A DNA stretch of 64,000 bases, taken from Methylumidiphilus sp963753955. GTDB lineage: Bacteria > Pseudomonadota > Gammaproteobacteria > Methylococcales > Methylococcaceae. The stretch's first letter is position 1. Each line of letters starts with the position of its first letter. The DNA is taken from positions 62,001-126,000 of the forward strand of contig CAVWEM010000006.1 in NCBI GenBank assembly GCA_963753955.1. The letters are read 5' to 3'. Positions 25,817 to 34,691 of this stretch are shown here, piece after piece. A model generated the notes under the pieces. It saw only the letters and a program-made list of their open reading frames with translations. It made no database searches and had not been told where the DNA came from. Made by a program: the position numbers and the translations under genes.

Positions 25817-26218
25817 TTACCTGTATACGTCAATGCGAACTGCGGTGCAGTAGCCGTTGCTCAACATTGTATCGTCCACCACGATGGAGACCAGTTTGTT
25901 CAGGGATAATGCCAATTGGGCCTGGTCGAGCATAATTTGGGCGATGTCCTTGCTGGCGTAGGTTCCATCACAACTGAAAGATACCCACTTGTTAGGGCAG
26001 TTGGGCGAGTTGGTGGCGGTGTTTATAGGGTTCGACAGATAGGCCATGCAACCACCATAATACAAGCCAGTCTTCGCAGGTGGCGGTAAAGGACTCGATG
26101 ATACAAGAACAGTTTGGACATAGGCATTTAACACCCCTTGCATAGCGTTGGCCGGTACGGGCAAAACTAAGGTGGCAAATAATATCAATGCAGGTAAAAC
26201 AGTCATGCGGATGTTCAT
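25817..26218 (-). CDS. Small exported protein of unknown function, 133 aa
   Basis: A clear Sec signal peptide (MNIRMTVLPALILFATLVLP, cleavage after ANA) leads a mature protein of about 108 aa with four cysteines (YYGGCMAYL, SPNCPNKWVSFSC, NGYCTAVR) that could form two disulfides. The end, LVSIVVDDTMLSNGYCTAVR, is strand-like. No family is recognised. Upstream, 26219-26379 holds no gene and no clear promoter. Confidence 0.6.
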   Translation of the reverse strand: MNIRMTVLPALILFATLVLPVPANAMQGVLNAYVQTVLVSSSPLPPPAKTGLYYGGCMAYLSNPINTATNSPNCPNKWVSFSCDGTYASKDIAQIMLDQAQLALSLNKLVSIVVDDTMLSNGYCTAVRIDVYR

Positions 26219-26379
26219 TTTAATGTCTCCTGTGATTTAAATCTTCAAGCAGTCCCGACTGCCCACTTCATGTCAAAATAAGGTTTATGGTCATGACCGC
26301 AGCATGTATAGTATATGGCAGGCTAACCCAGCCTATTGTGGGCTATGTTTAATCCATACCTGTCGATCCACTCTCAGGA

Positions 26380-28734
26380 TTACAGCATCCCTATCGCACG
26401 TTTCCAAACTGGATGGTCAACCTTAAATATGGCAAAGTTGGCGGTGACGGTTTGAGCGGCATTCATTGTGACCGTACATGAATTCCCATAACCGCTGCAA
26501 GCCCCGCCCCAGCCGGTGAACTGGTATCCGCTGACCGGAATGGCGGTCAACACGACAACACTTCCTTTATCATAGCTTTGGGCGCAAGCCGTCCCACACG
26601 TTATGCCGCCGTAATCGCTGATGATCGTCCCGCCAGGGGGATTGCTGTTGATGACGGTTAGCAAGGTGTTTGTATTTGGCACCTGATTAAAAGGGCTGTT
26701 AAGAGGATTGTAATTTTGCGTTGCAAAAATCGCCCAGGCCGTCGCCGCCAAGCCCACGCGCTCGGGTATGCACTGATAAGGCGTTTTTAAGCATTGCGCA
26801 ACGGGTGCCAAGGTGTCGCCGTTTTGCATCGTACTCGCCACCAAACCCGAACCATCACCGAAAGGTGCCGTTGCTTGGGCTTGCGTAATTTGGGCGAGAT
26901 AAGTTGCTGCTTGACTGGCAAAGCTCGAATCATTATAGAGTTGATCAACATAACTCATCACCTCAGCCACTTGCCCGGTAAACTCCCAGGCAACGCCATT
27001 CACGCCGGTGGCTTCCGCGCTAGAGACTATATTGAAACCTGAATATGTGTTGTTGGCAGCAGCCACAGTTTGGCCAAACTTGTTTACAATGCAGTGGACA
27101 GGCAGGTGCCAGTCAATCGCCTTGGCATAGCGTGGGGAACCCGCCATCGCCAGTATGGTGAAACTATTGGAATCTAGGAAGTCGTATGTATTGATTGTGT
27201 CATTACCTTTCGTCGGTCCGTTGGGCTGGATGCCGACCCCAGTGGTGTTCGGCGGAACAGTACCGGCAAAGAAACAGCCACGGGACGAATCGTACATTTG
27301 CATGACAAAATCACCCGCGACATTCGCCTGGGCAGTCCAATAGTTCGCTTGTGCGGTATTTCCCAACCGTTGTTCAGTAAACGCCAATGTCGAGAACGCA
27401 GAAAAAATGTCAGCGTTGTTTTCGATGGATTTGCCTTTTTCCAACATTTTTGGGGGAGGCTTGCCCTCGTCAGGATATCCGACGTAATACCCTCCATAAC
27501 CGGTGTTAGTGGTATCAAGAAATTGGTTGACTATCCACTGTCCGATGGATGTCGCATCATTAAGATAACGAGCATCTTGAAAGCGATTGTAAGCCGAAAT
27601 CAGCGACAGGATGGCAAACGCGTTATTTCCACCTGTCGCGCCATCTAAGACAACGCAATAGTTTGACGGAGGGCAAATGGAAGAACTGAAACCAGCCAGG
27701 CGAATATCGCCTTGTTGTCCTGCCCCTACACCCTGACCATTGAACAAGGCAATATCACCGCTTTCATAAGCATTGTGCAAGCCCATAGGGGTGCCTGGGA
27801 AAGGCGGCAAATAATCCCCGTGGTTTTCATGGGACAGTGCGTAATCCATTGAGTCTGCAATCAATTTTGCATTAACCAAATCTGTGGGACTATCCCGCTC
27901 CAACAGTGCCATCAGGGTCAAGGCAGATTCGTAAATGCTTGCGACGTTCCTGAGGACTTGGTCGTCTGGGGGGAGCGGGGTCTGGGGAGTCACCACACCA
28001 AAGGTTTGGGTGCTAAGCGGCAAGCCTAAGGCTGATTGTTGTTGGACTGGCACCGGCTCAAAACGGATGTTGTCCAGCAACAGGATGCCACCATTGGGCG
28101 CATTCTTATCATTCGTCACCACCGAGAACAAAACATTGACGGGAGCCAGCGGTGTGACGTTAAACGTAGACAAGGGGATGGTGTAGGTCTTAAAAGAAGT
28201 GCTGTATGGGATGGTAAAAAAAGCGGTTGTTTGACTGGCATTGCCAAAGCCAATCTGGACACTAATACCATTCGGCGTGGGCGAGCGGGCATCAAAGACC
28301 AAATTAGCCGCACCCGTCAAGTTATAGCCCTGCCCTGTCTCCACGAAACCGATCCCAGACCAAGCCCCTTGGGGTTGAGGTTCAAACCTGGTACTGACCA
28401 CCGTACCTCGTTGTAGATCCAAGGCATTGGTATCTGAAGAGCAACCGTCTGGCGAAATGGCATCATTGACGCAGGCGGCATTGAGGGTAATCGTCGATAA
28501 GTCACCCATCCAGCCGGATGGGAAACCATGGTTATAGGCAGAATCGGCATCTAAATAAACGTAAAATTCACGTTGAACCGCCGAGGTTCTCTGCGAGAGC
28601 ACATTATAGGCTGCATCGATATTCACGGCTGCTTCTGCCACATCACCTATTGCAAAAATGCCAAAAATAGAAAACATAACAACCTGAAATGCAGCCAAAA
28701 TATAACGGCTATCAATTGGGTGCGAAATTTTCAC
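26380..28734 (-). CDS. Large secreted multi-domain protein with C-terminal InlB-like repeat, 784 aa
   Basis: I start at GTG 28734, which has GGAGG 5 nt upstream and begins a signal peptide (VKISHPIDSRYILAAFQVVM...DVAEA); the longer frame from 28902 belongs to a broken neighbouring gene. Residues about 60-240 are a strand-rich carbohydrate-binding-like domain (NLVFDARSPTPNGISVQIGF; ILLLDNIRFEP). About 290-660 are helical with the look of an alpha/alpha-barrel (NAFAILSLISAYNRFQDARY; VAWEFTGQVAEVMSYVDQLY). The C-terminal 75 residues contain the divergent InlB-type repeat NPPGGTIISDYGGITCGTAC...YQFTGWGGACSG, with paired cysteines. Binding or processing of a polysaccharide is plausible; no catalytic residues can be assigned. 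Confidence 0.75.
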   Translation of the reverse strand: MKISHPIDSRYILAAFQVVMFSIFGIFAIGDVAEAAVNIDAAYNVLSQRTSAVQREFYVYLDADSAYNHGFPSGWMGDLSTITLNAACVNDAISPDGCSSDTNALDLQRGTVVSTRFEPQPQGAWSGIGFVETGQGYNLTGAANLVFDARSPTPNGISVQIGFGNASQTTAFFTIPYSTSFKTYTIPLSTFNVTPLAPVNVLFSVVTNDKNAPNGGILLLDNIRFEPVPVQQQSALGLPLSTQTFGVVTPQTPLPPDDQVLRNVASIYESALTLMALLERDSPTDLVNAKLIADSMDYALSHENHGDYLPPFPGTPMGLHNAYESGDIALFNGQGVGAGQQGDIRLAGFSSSICPPSNYCVVLDGATGGNNAFAILSLISAYNRFQDARYLNDATSIGQWIVNQFLDTTNTGYGGYYVGYPDEGKPPPKMLEKGKSIENNADIFSAFSTLAFTEQRLGNTAQANYWTAQANVAGDFVMQMYDSSRGCFFAGTVPPNTTGVGIQPNGPTKGNDTINTYDFLDSNSFTILAMAGSPRYAKAIDWHLPVHCIVNKFGQTVAAANNTYSGFNIVSSAEATGVNGVAWEFTGQVAEVMSYVDQLYNDSSFASQAATYLAQITQAQATAPFGDGSGLVASTMQNGDTLAPVAQCLKTPYQCIPERVGLAATAWAIFATQNYNPLNSPFNQVPNTNTLLTVINSNPPGGTIISDYGGITCGTACAQSYDKGSVVVLTAIPVSGYQFTGWGGACSGYGNSCTVTMNAAQTVTANFAIFKVDHPVWKRAIGML

Positions 28735-28737
28735 ATT

Positions 28738-29144
28738 AGCCTCCACCTTAGTGGTTGATGTGGCGACAATACCCAGGCCGTGGCCGGTGACATCATTGTA
28801 GTGGGCATCGGCCTTGATTCGGGCAATCTGGCTGAACAGGCGCTTTTGGATGCCGGGCGCGGGGGTCGGGGGCGGGTCGGGAAAGAGGGTGGGTTGGGGC
28901 AAGCTGGCACTGCCGCTGCCCGCACCGCCTACCCATCAATTGTGGCACCCTTGGCATCATGCTGCTTGGCAGGATGCCCGTGTTGCAGCATCCAAATGTA
29001 ATACTGGAGGTCGTTTTGGTTGCTGGCTATTTCCTCGGCGCCGATGCCGCAGGCAGTGCCATGGATAGGGAGCTTCAAGGCGTAATTGGTGAGCCAGGCG
29101 CAAGCCTCGGCATCCGTGGTGGGGAAAAAATTGTTACCGCCCAT
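28738..29144 (-). pseudogene. Broken second member of the 12484-13104 protein family
   Basis: From ATG 29144 the minus strand reads MGGNNFFPTTDAEACAWLTN and continues to a stop at 28929. In another frame the text continues LPQPTLFPDPPPTPAPG, then IQKRLFSQIARIKADAHYND and VTGHGLGIVATS. The start lines up with MPKSNYIPATDHDFLVWFDH of the intact gene, and the second part with RRIKARLGYTEGQGVHLGII. The strand-rich C-terminal half of the intact protein is missing: the frame runs into the signal peptide of the 784-aa gene. At least one frameshift and a 3' truncation are needed to explain it. Confidence 0.55.
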
Positions 29145-29428
29145 GGTCGGATGGAGCCTCCTGCCGGATCGCCAAACAATGATGGAAGTTTTTCGGAGAA
29201 GAGAAATTTTGCCCGCAAGCCTGCCGGAAACAATTCCCCTTTCCTTATGGGGTCTAAGCCTACTCCTGTTTTTTACTTGCCGTCAAGAAAATTCTCGCGG
29301 GGACAATCCGAAAACATTGCCGCCCTTCCTGGAAGCTTGCCGGGAGCCGGGAAAAACTTTTTCTACGTTCCCTAAAAGTTTCTGTGACCTGTAAAAATCT
29401 TGCGGGAGCGGGGAGGAAATTTTGGGGA
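29145..29428. other. Intergenic stretch with degenerate A/T-tract repeats
   Basis: No gene is supported. Short related units recur, for example GCTTGCCGGGAGCCGGG and TCTTGCGGGAGCGGGG, each next to AAAA/TTTT tracts, at irregular spacings of roughly 20-35 bp between 29285 and 29425. The pattern is too weak to name. Confidence 0.3.
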
Positions 29429-29751
29429 CATACGCGCCAACTTAAGCAGTAGCCCGTTATAGAAACTGCCATCTTGTCCCAAGCCGCAGAGCGGCAACTG
29501 ACGGTAGCCGGGGGTTTCAACCCCTGGAACGCGGAGGGACAAGGATTCCGTCGCGTAGCGACGGTTGAAATGCCCTGAAATCTATCGTCCATGATTTTTC
29601 AGCCGTCGCTACGCGACGAATTGTATCCATCTACCGCATTCCAGGGGTTGAAACCCCCGGCTAACCTCGGAAGCCGCTACGCGGCCCAACCAATGCAGAT
29701 GTGATTTAAATCTGGCAATTCAATAAGTTACCGCTTAAGTTGGCGCATATG
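29429..29751. mobile_element. MITE-like element with nested inverted repeats, 323 bp
   Basis: Outer arms: GCGCCAACTTAAGC near 29434-29447, inside a 24-bp end (29429-29452) that matches the inverted end 29728-29751 with about three mismatches. Inside lies a second pair of 31-bp arms (29504-29534 and 29634-29664, key text GTAGCCGGGGGTTTCAACCC) with about two differences. A third pair (29549-29570 and 29597-29618, CGTCGCGTAGCGACGG...) forms the core. Small GCCGC-GCGGC hairpins lie on both flanks. No transposase is encoded, so it would be non-autonomous. It lies just downstream of pstB. Confidence 0.6.
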
Positions 29752-29865
29752 GGTTGTGGGGAATGCCCTGGGGCTTATGGGGATGGGGCTGGAATCAATT
29801 CCGCATCCCGAAATGCTGTTTTGCCTGTTCAAAATGGAATTGTTGTCCAACTGCCGTTTTTAAGG

Positions 29866-30716
29866 TCAGCCAAAACGGCCAGTGATGTAGTCTTCGGTCA
29901 GCGGGTGGCAGGGATTGGTGAATATCTGCGCGGTGTCGCCCACTTCGATCACCTTGCCAAGATGGAAATACGCGGTGCGCTGGGATACTCGCGCCGCTTG
30001 TTGCATGGAGTGGGTCACGATGGCGATGGTGTAATGCTCCCGCAAATCGTCGATCAATTGCTCGATCTTCGCCGTGGCGATGGGGTCTAGGGCCGAACAA
30101 GGCTCGTCCATCAGGATGACTTCCGGATTGACCGCGATGGTGCGGGCGATGCACAAGCGTTGTTGCTGGCCGCCGGACAGGCCAGTGCCGGGCTGGTGCA
30201 GGTAATCCTTGACCTCGTCCCACAGGCCGGCCCGGCGCAGGGAGCTTTCGACGATCTCCTCCAGTTCCAGCTTGTTCGACGGCCAGCCCATGGATGCGTG
30301 GCCCATACGCCACGTTTTCAAAAATGCTTTTAGGGAACGGATTCGGCTTCTGGAACACCATCCCGACCTGCGCCCGCAGAGGCACCACATCCAGACCGCT
30401 GGCATAGATGTCCTGGCCGTCCAGCTTGATCTCCCCGCTCACCCGGCAGCCGACGATGGTGTCGTTCATGCGGTTCAGGCAGCGCAGGAACGTGGACTTG
30501 CCGCAGCCGGAAGGGCCGATCGAGCGCGACGACCTCGTTGCGGCCCACGTCCAGGCTCACCGCATGGATGGCATGTTTTTCCCCATAATAAACATTCACC
30601 TCACGGCATTCAATACGGGGATTGTCCACATAAATTTCACCGACCGTCTTTGTGTGTTCGCGGTCAAGCGCTAACGACGCTGGAGCAGGGGCGGGGATTT
30701 TTTCCGGATTTCGCAT
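29866..30716 (-). CDS. pstB: Phosphate ABC transporter ATP-binding protein PstB (internal frameshifts)
   Basis: ATPase of the high-affinity phosphate transporter. The N terminus reads MRNPEKIPAPAPASLALDRE...NPRIECREVNVYYGEKHAIH. The Walker A segment is split by an extra G near 30524 (expected GPSGCGKST). The middle reads GCRVSGEIKLDGQDIYASGL and VGMVFQKPNPFPKSIFENVA. The end has LSGGQQQRLCIARTIAV (signature), VILMDEPCSALDP (Walker B) and VTHSMQQAARVSQRTAYFHL. At least two single-base gains (about 30524 and 30280) break the frame; both look like consensus errors, because sequence on both sides is fully conserved. About 283 aa. It ends the pstCAB operon; no phoU follows. Confidence 0.9.
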
Positions 30717-30749
30717 CCTGAGATTCTCGTTTTTTTCTAAATTTCCGGC

Positions 30750-32028
30750 TTACCAACGGCGCTCATAGCGCTTGCGCAGATAGACCGCCAGCCCGTTCAT
30801 GACGATCAGAAACGCCAGCAAGACCAGGATCGCCGCCGAAGTGCGCTCGACGAAAGCCGCGCTCCGAACTGTCCGCCCAAAGATAAATCTGCACCGGCAA
30901 CACGGTCGCAGGTGACGACAAGTTCCCCGGAATGTCGACAATGAACGCCACCATGCCGATCATCAGCAAGGGTGCGCTTTCGCCCAAGGCGCGGGCCATG
31001 CCGATGATGGCGCCGGTCAACATGCCGGGCATGGCCAAGGGCAGCACATGATGGAGCACCGTCTGCATCTGCGAAGCGCCGACGCCCAAAGCCGCTTCGC
31101 GGATCGAGGGCGGCACCGACTTCAAGGCGGAACGCGCGGCGATGATGATGGTCGGAAGTGTCATCAGGGTCAGCACCAAACCGCCGACCAAGGGCGAGGA
31201 GCGCGGCAGGCCGAAGAAATTGATGAACACCGCCAAGCCCAGCAGGCCGAAGACGATGGAGGGCACCGCCGCCAGATTGTTGATGTTGACTTCGATGATG
31301 TCGGTCCAGCGGTTTTGCGGCGCGAATTCCTCCAGGTAGACCGCCGTGGCGATGCCCATGGGCAAGGACAGGGCACCGCGTCACCAGCAAGGTGAACAAG
31401 GAGCCGATGACCGCGCCCCAGATGCCTGCCAATTCCGGCTCGCGGGAATCGCCCGAGGTGAAAAATTGCTTGTTGAAATGTTTTTCCAAACGCCCTTCGG
31501 CACTTCAGTTTGTCGATCCAGGCAAGCTGGAAGTCCTTGAGGCGGCGGTCGCCTTCGCCGCTTTTGCGGTCGATTTGGCCCTTGACCATCATGTCCACAT
31601 CATCGTCCACCGGCAGCCATAGCCGCTCGGTTTTGCCTAGCAGCGCCGGATCTTCCTGCAAGCGCTTTTGCACATCAAAAGCCGCGCCCGAACTGAGCAA
31701 GCCATAGAGGGAGCGCTTTTGCTGGCGCTCGGTGACTTCCGGGAACAGCACCGACAGGCTACGCTTCAACAAGGCCGGATAGTCCGCAGTCCGCAGAGTT
31801 TCCGCATCGTGCTTGCCTTCCGGATCCAGCACAGATTCCTCATAAGCCACATCCAACGATAGGTAGGTCTGCTCGAAAGGCGCTGACGGCGTGGAAAATG
31901 ATATTGCCAAAGAGCATCACCAGAAAAGCCAACCCTAAAACAATGCAAACCAAGCCGTAAGAACGGAAGCGGATTTCCGACGAGCGACGGCGGGCCAGTC
32001 CGGCTTTGACGGTTTCATGGGTACGCAC
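30750..32028 (-). CDS. pstA: Phosphate ABC transporter permease PstA (internal frameshifts)
   Basis: Inner-membrane permease. It begins at GTG 32028 (MRTHETVKAGLARRRSSEIR) with a first membrane segment LVCIVLGLAFLVMLFGNIIF. A long periplasmic insertion follows (about residues 60-200, including SLYGLLSSGAAFDVQKRLQE), as in extended PstA proteins. The conserved core is PMGIATAVYLEEFAPQNRWT, NINNLAAVPSIVFGLLGLAV and LRE/REAALGVGASQMQTVLHHVLPLAMPGMLTG, the inner-membrane-permease EAA loop. Four single-base gains (near 31885, 31500, 31377 and 30865) split the frame. Combined length about 426 aa. Confidence 0.88.
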
Positions 32029-32063
32029 GCCTTGGTTGGAGGATGAAGGAGTCTTCTAATGGG

Positions 32064-33444
32064 TTATTCATATTGTTCACGATATTTTCGGACAATGTGC
32101 AGGGCAAGGATGTTCAAGCCCAAGGTGACGAGGAACAGCACCAGTCCCAAGGCGAAGGCGGCCAGGGTTTTCGGGCTGTCGAATTCCTGGTCGCCGACCA
32201 GCAGGGTCACGATCTGGGTCGTCACCGTGGTCACCGCTTCCAACGGGTTGGCGGTCAGATTGGCCGCAAGCCCCGCCGCCATCACCACGATCATGGTTTC
32301 GCCAATGGCCCGCGAAGCGGCCAGCAACACACCCCCGACGATGCCCGGCAGCGCGGCAGGAATCACCACTTGGCGGATGGTCTCCGACTGCGTCGCGCCC
32401 AAGGCATAAGCGCCATCGCGCAATGCCTGGGGCACCGCGTTAATGAAATCATCGGACAATGAGGAGACGAAGGGGATGATCATGATGCCCATCACCAGCC
32501 CGGCCGCCAAGGCGCTTTCCGAGGATACGGTAAGGCCGATGTCGGTGCCGACATCACGCAGGAACGGAGCGACGGTCAACGCGGCGAAAAAACCGTATAC
32601 CACAGTCGGGATGCCGGCCAGGATTTCCAACAAGCGGCTTGGCCACCGAGCGGAATTTCAGGCTGGCATATTCCGCCAGATAAATCGCCGACAGCAGGCC
32701 GATGGGTACGGCGACGATCAAAGCAATGCAGGAAATCAGCAATGTGCCGGTGAACAGGGGCACCGCGCCGAAAGCGCCGGAAGATCCGATCTGGTCGGCG
32801 CGCATGGCTATTTGCGGACTCCATTGCAAACCGAACAGGAACTCGGTGATCGACACCTTGCTCAAAAAAGCGGATAGATTCGAACAACACCGACAGCACG
32901 ATGCCCACGGTGGTCAGGATGGCGACCAGCGAGCTTCCCACCAGGAAAGCCATGACTGTCTGCTCCACCTTGTTGCGGGCGCGCTGATCTCGGTTGATGC
33001 GCGAACGGGCAAACATCGCGCCCAACAGCCCCAAAGAGGCTGGCCAAGAACGGTCAACAACCAGTTGCTTTGACTGCGCAAGGACCGCATATGCTCCACA
33101 GCGGCTTGCACCCCAGGTTTTGTCTCAGAGGTGGTGCCGTTCAGCGAGTTTTTGAGATCGTTGATCAGCAAGCTTTGCCGATCTGCCGGCAAGGATCGCA
33201 GTTCCTCGGGCAGATCCGCGATCACGAAATGATTAATGACCGGACTCTCAAATCCCAGCCATAGCAACAGCAGCAGCAAGGCCGGCAATCCGCACCATAG
33301 CGCAGTGTAAAATCCGTAGTAATTGGGTAGCGAGTGTAAGGTCTTGACCTTTCCATCGACAATCTGGCGGGATCTTTGGCGTCCTAGATGGAAAGCATAC
33401 GCGCTGAACAGCAGCAATAGAAATAAGAGCGTCGATTTTTGCAT
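32064..33444 (-). CDS. pstC: Phosphate ABC transporter permease PstC (internal frameshifts)
   Basis: Partner permease of PstA. The ATG at 33444 opens a membrane helix (MQKSTLLFLLLLFSAYAFHL), followed by a second helix and an extended periplasmic region (ADLPEELRSLPADRQSLLIN). The core has GTLLISCIALIVAVPIGLLS, EYASLKFRSVAKP, LEILAGIPTVVYGFFAALTV and ALRDGAYALGATQSETIRQV (EAA loop). At least three frame changes, near 33035, 32865 and 32635, fall between well-conserved blocks. Combined about 460 aa, in the range of long PstC proteins. First gene of pstCAB; the binding-protein gene pstS is not in the window. Confidence 0.88.
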
Positions 33445-33574
33445 ATGTATCCAAATCAGAAACAACCGGCCGCTCATCCGGCACCGGTCGTAAGTACAAG
33501 GTTTTGCGCAACAACACAGGGTGCGCCGACTCCCTTTGGCAGCACCAATCCCTACAAGCTTATAGCAATCTTAT

Positions 33575-33592
33575 GTGACAATGCCATGTCAG
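33575..33592 (-). promoter_or_regulatory. Candidate Pho box upstream of pstC
   Basis: On the minus strand CTGACAT-GGCA-TTGTCAC gives two near-matches to the PhoB half-site CTGTCAT with the standard 4-bp spacer. It lies about 131 bp before the pstC start. PhoB control of pst genes is well established; the specific site is an inference. Confidence 0.4.
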
Positions 33593-33658
33593 CAACCGCC
33601 CCATCCAGAGCCAGGGCAATCCAACGAAACAGTATTTTCAAGCCAGAAGCCCGTGTTG

Positions 33659-33690
33659 ACACCCTCGCCCTACCCCAAAGGCGAGAGGGG
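33659..33690. repeat. Intergenic CCCTCGCCC-type hairpin repeat
   Basis: ACCCTCGCCCTACCCCAAAG followed by GCGAGAGGGG can fold into an imperfect hairpin and belongs to the same dispersed class as the copy at 20080-20114. The rest of the 33445-33770 gap holds the Pho box candidate and no gene. Confidence 0.5.
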
Positions 33691-33770
33691 ATACTCGGAC
33701 GCCATAGCGCGATTGCCTTTCCCAGTGTCACATCCGGCTGGCCAGCGATTTGGCAAGCGCAATCCGTCCC

Positions 33771-34691
33771 TCAATCAGAGGACGGAATTTCCGGCATCGC
33801 CTCCAGGCTGCGCAGGCGCGGCAACAACCCCTGCCTGTTGGCGAGCTGGATGCTCAAACCGGGACGGGCATTGATTTCCAGCATCAAGGGTCCGAGCGTC
33901 CTGTCCAGCACAATATCCACGCCGATATAGCCCAAACCCACCAAGTCGTGGCAGCGCGCCGTCAAGGCCAAGATTTGATCCCAATGCGGGATTTCCAAAC
34001 CCGCAATCAATCCGCCCGTGTCGGGATGATGCTCCACCCTGTCTTCGTGCCAAACCCCGCAGAGAGGTCACGCCGCAGGCCAAATCTATCCCGGCGCCCA
34101 CCGCGCCCTGGTGCAGATTGGCCCTGCCATCCGACAATCGGGTCGGCAGGCGTACCATCGCCTGCACCGGCACGCCCGGAAAACCACCGTCCGAATGTCG
34201 GGCACTCCCTGATAGCTCACCCCCGCGAACATCGGGATCGAAATCGACACGGTATTCGATCAGCGCGCAATCGGGCAAGCCGCCGAGACTGTACATGCCG
34301 CTGAGGATGTTGGAGATGTGGAAACCCAACTCGTCCTCCCCGGCCAAGACGCCGTTGGACTTGCGGTAGCGTCCGTTGACCTTGCCGGTGACGACCAAGA
34401 TGCCCTCGCCTCCGCTGCCATGAGCCGGCTTAACGACGAACTCATCATAAGGCGTCAACAGTTCCGGCAGCCAGTCGATCTGGTGTTCGATTTCGATCAC
34501 TGCGTACAATTCCGGAACACTGCAATGCCGGAGGCGATGGCCAATTCCTTGGTGCGCCGCTTGTCGTCCACCAGGGGAAAATTCTTGCGCGGATTGTACA
34601 GCAGAATGAAGTCCGCGTTGCGCTGGTTCAACCCTAAGATGCCCAACTTGCGCAGACGCCGCCCGGGGAACAGAAAATCGCGCCAATTCAC
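33771..34691 (-). CDS. Alpha-L-glutamate ligase-like ATP-grasp protein (internal frameshifts)
   Basis: RimK-related ATP-grasp protein. It starts at GTG 34691 (VNWRDFLFPGRRLRKLGILG), whose first base pairs overlap the upstream stop (GTGA), indicating translational coupling. Conserved text: GLNQRNADFILLYNPRKNFP, LVDDKRRTKELAIASGIAV, then in another frame PELYAVIEIEHQIDWLPELL, FVVKPAHGSGGEGILVVTG (ATP-grasp core) and GLPDCALIEYRVDFDPDV. The C terminus reads GLGYIGVDIVLDRTLGPLML-EINARPGLSIQLANRQGL, with the metal-binding Glu-Ile-Asn-Ala-Arg. At least three indels split it. About 306 aa. Third gene of a conserved three-gene set with the two genes upstream. Confidence 0.85.

Noticed and set aside
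28735..28902. N-terminal 56 residues of the 840-aa frame as part of the secreted protein
   Set aside because: They precede a signal peptide, resemble the 12484-13104 family instead, and a GGAGG site lies just before the GTG at 28734.
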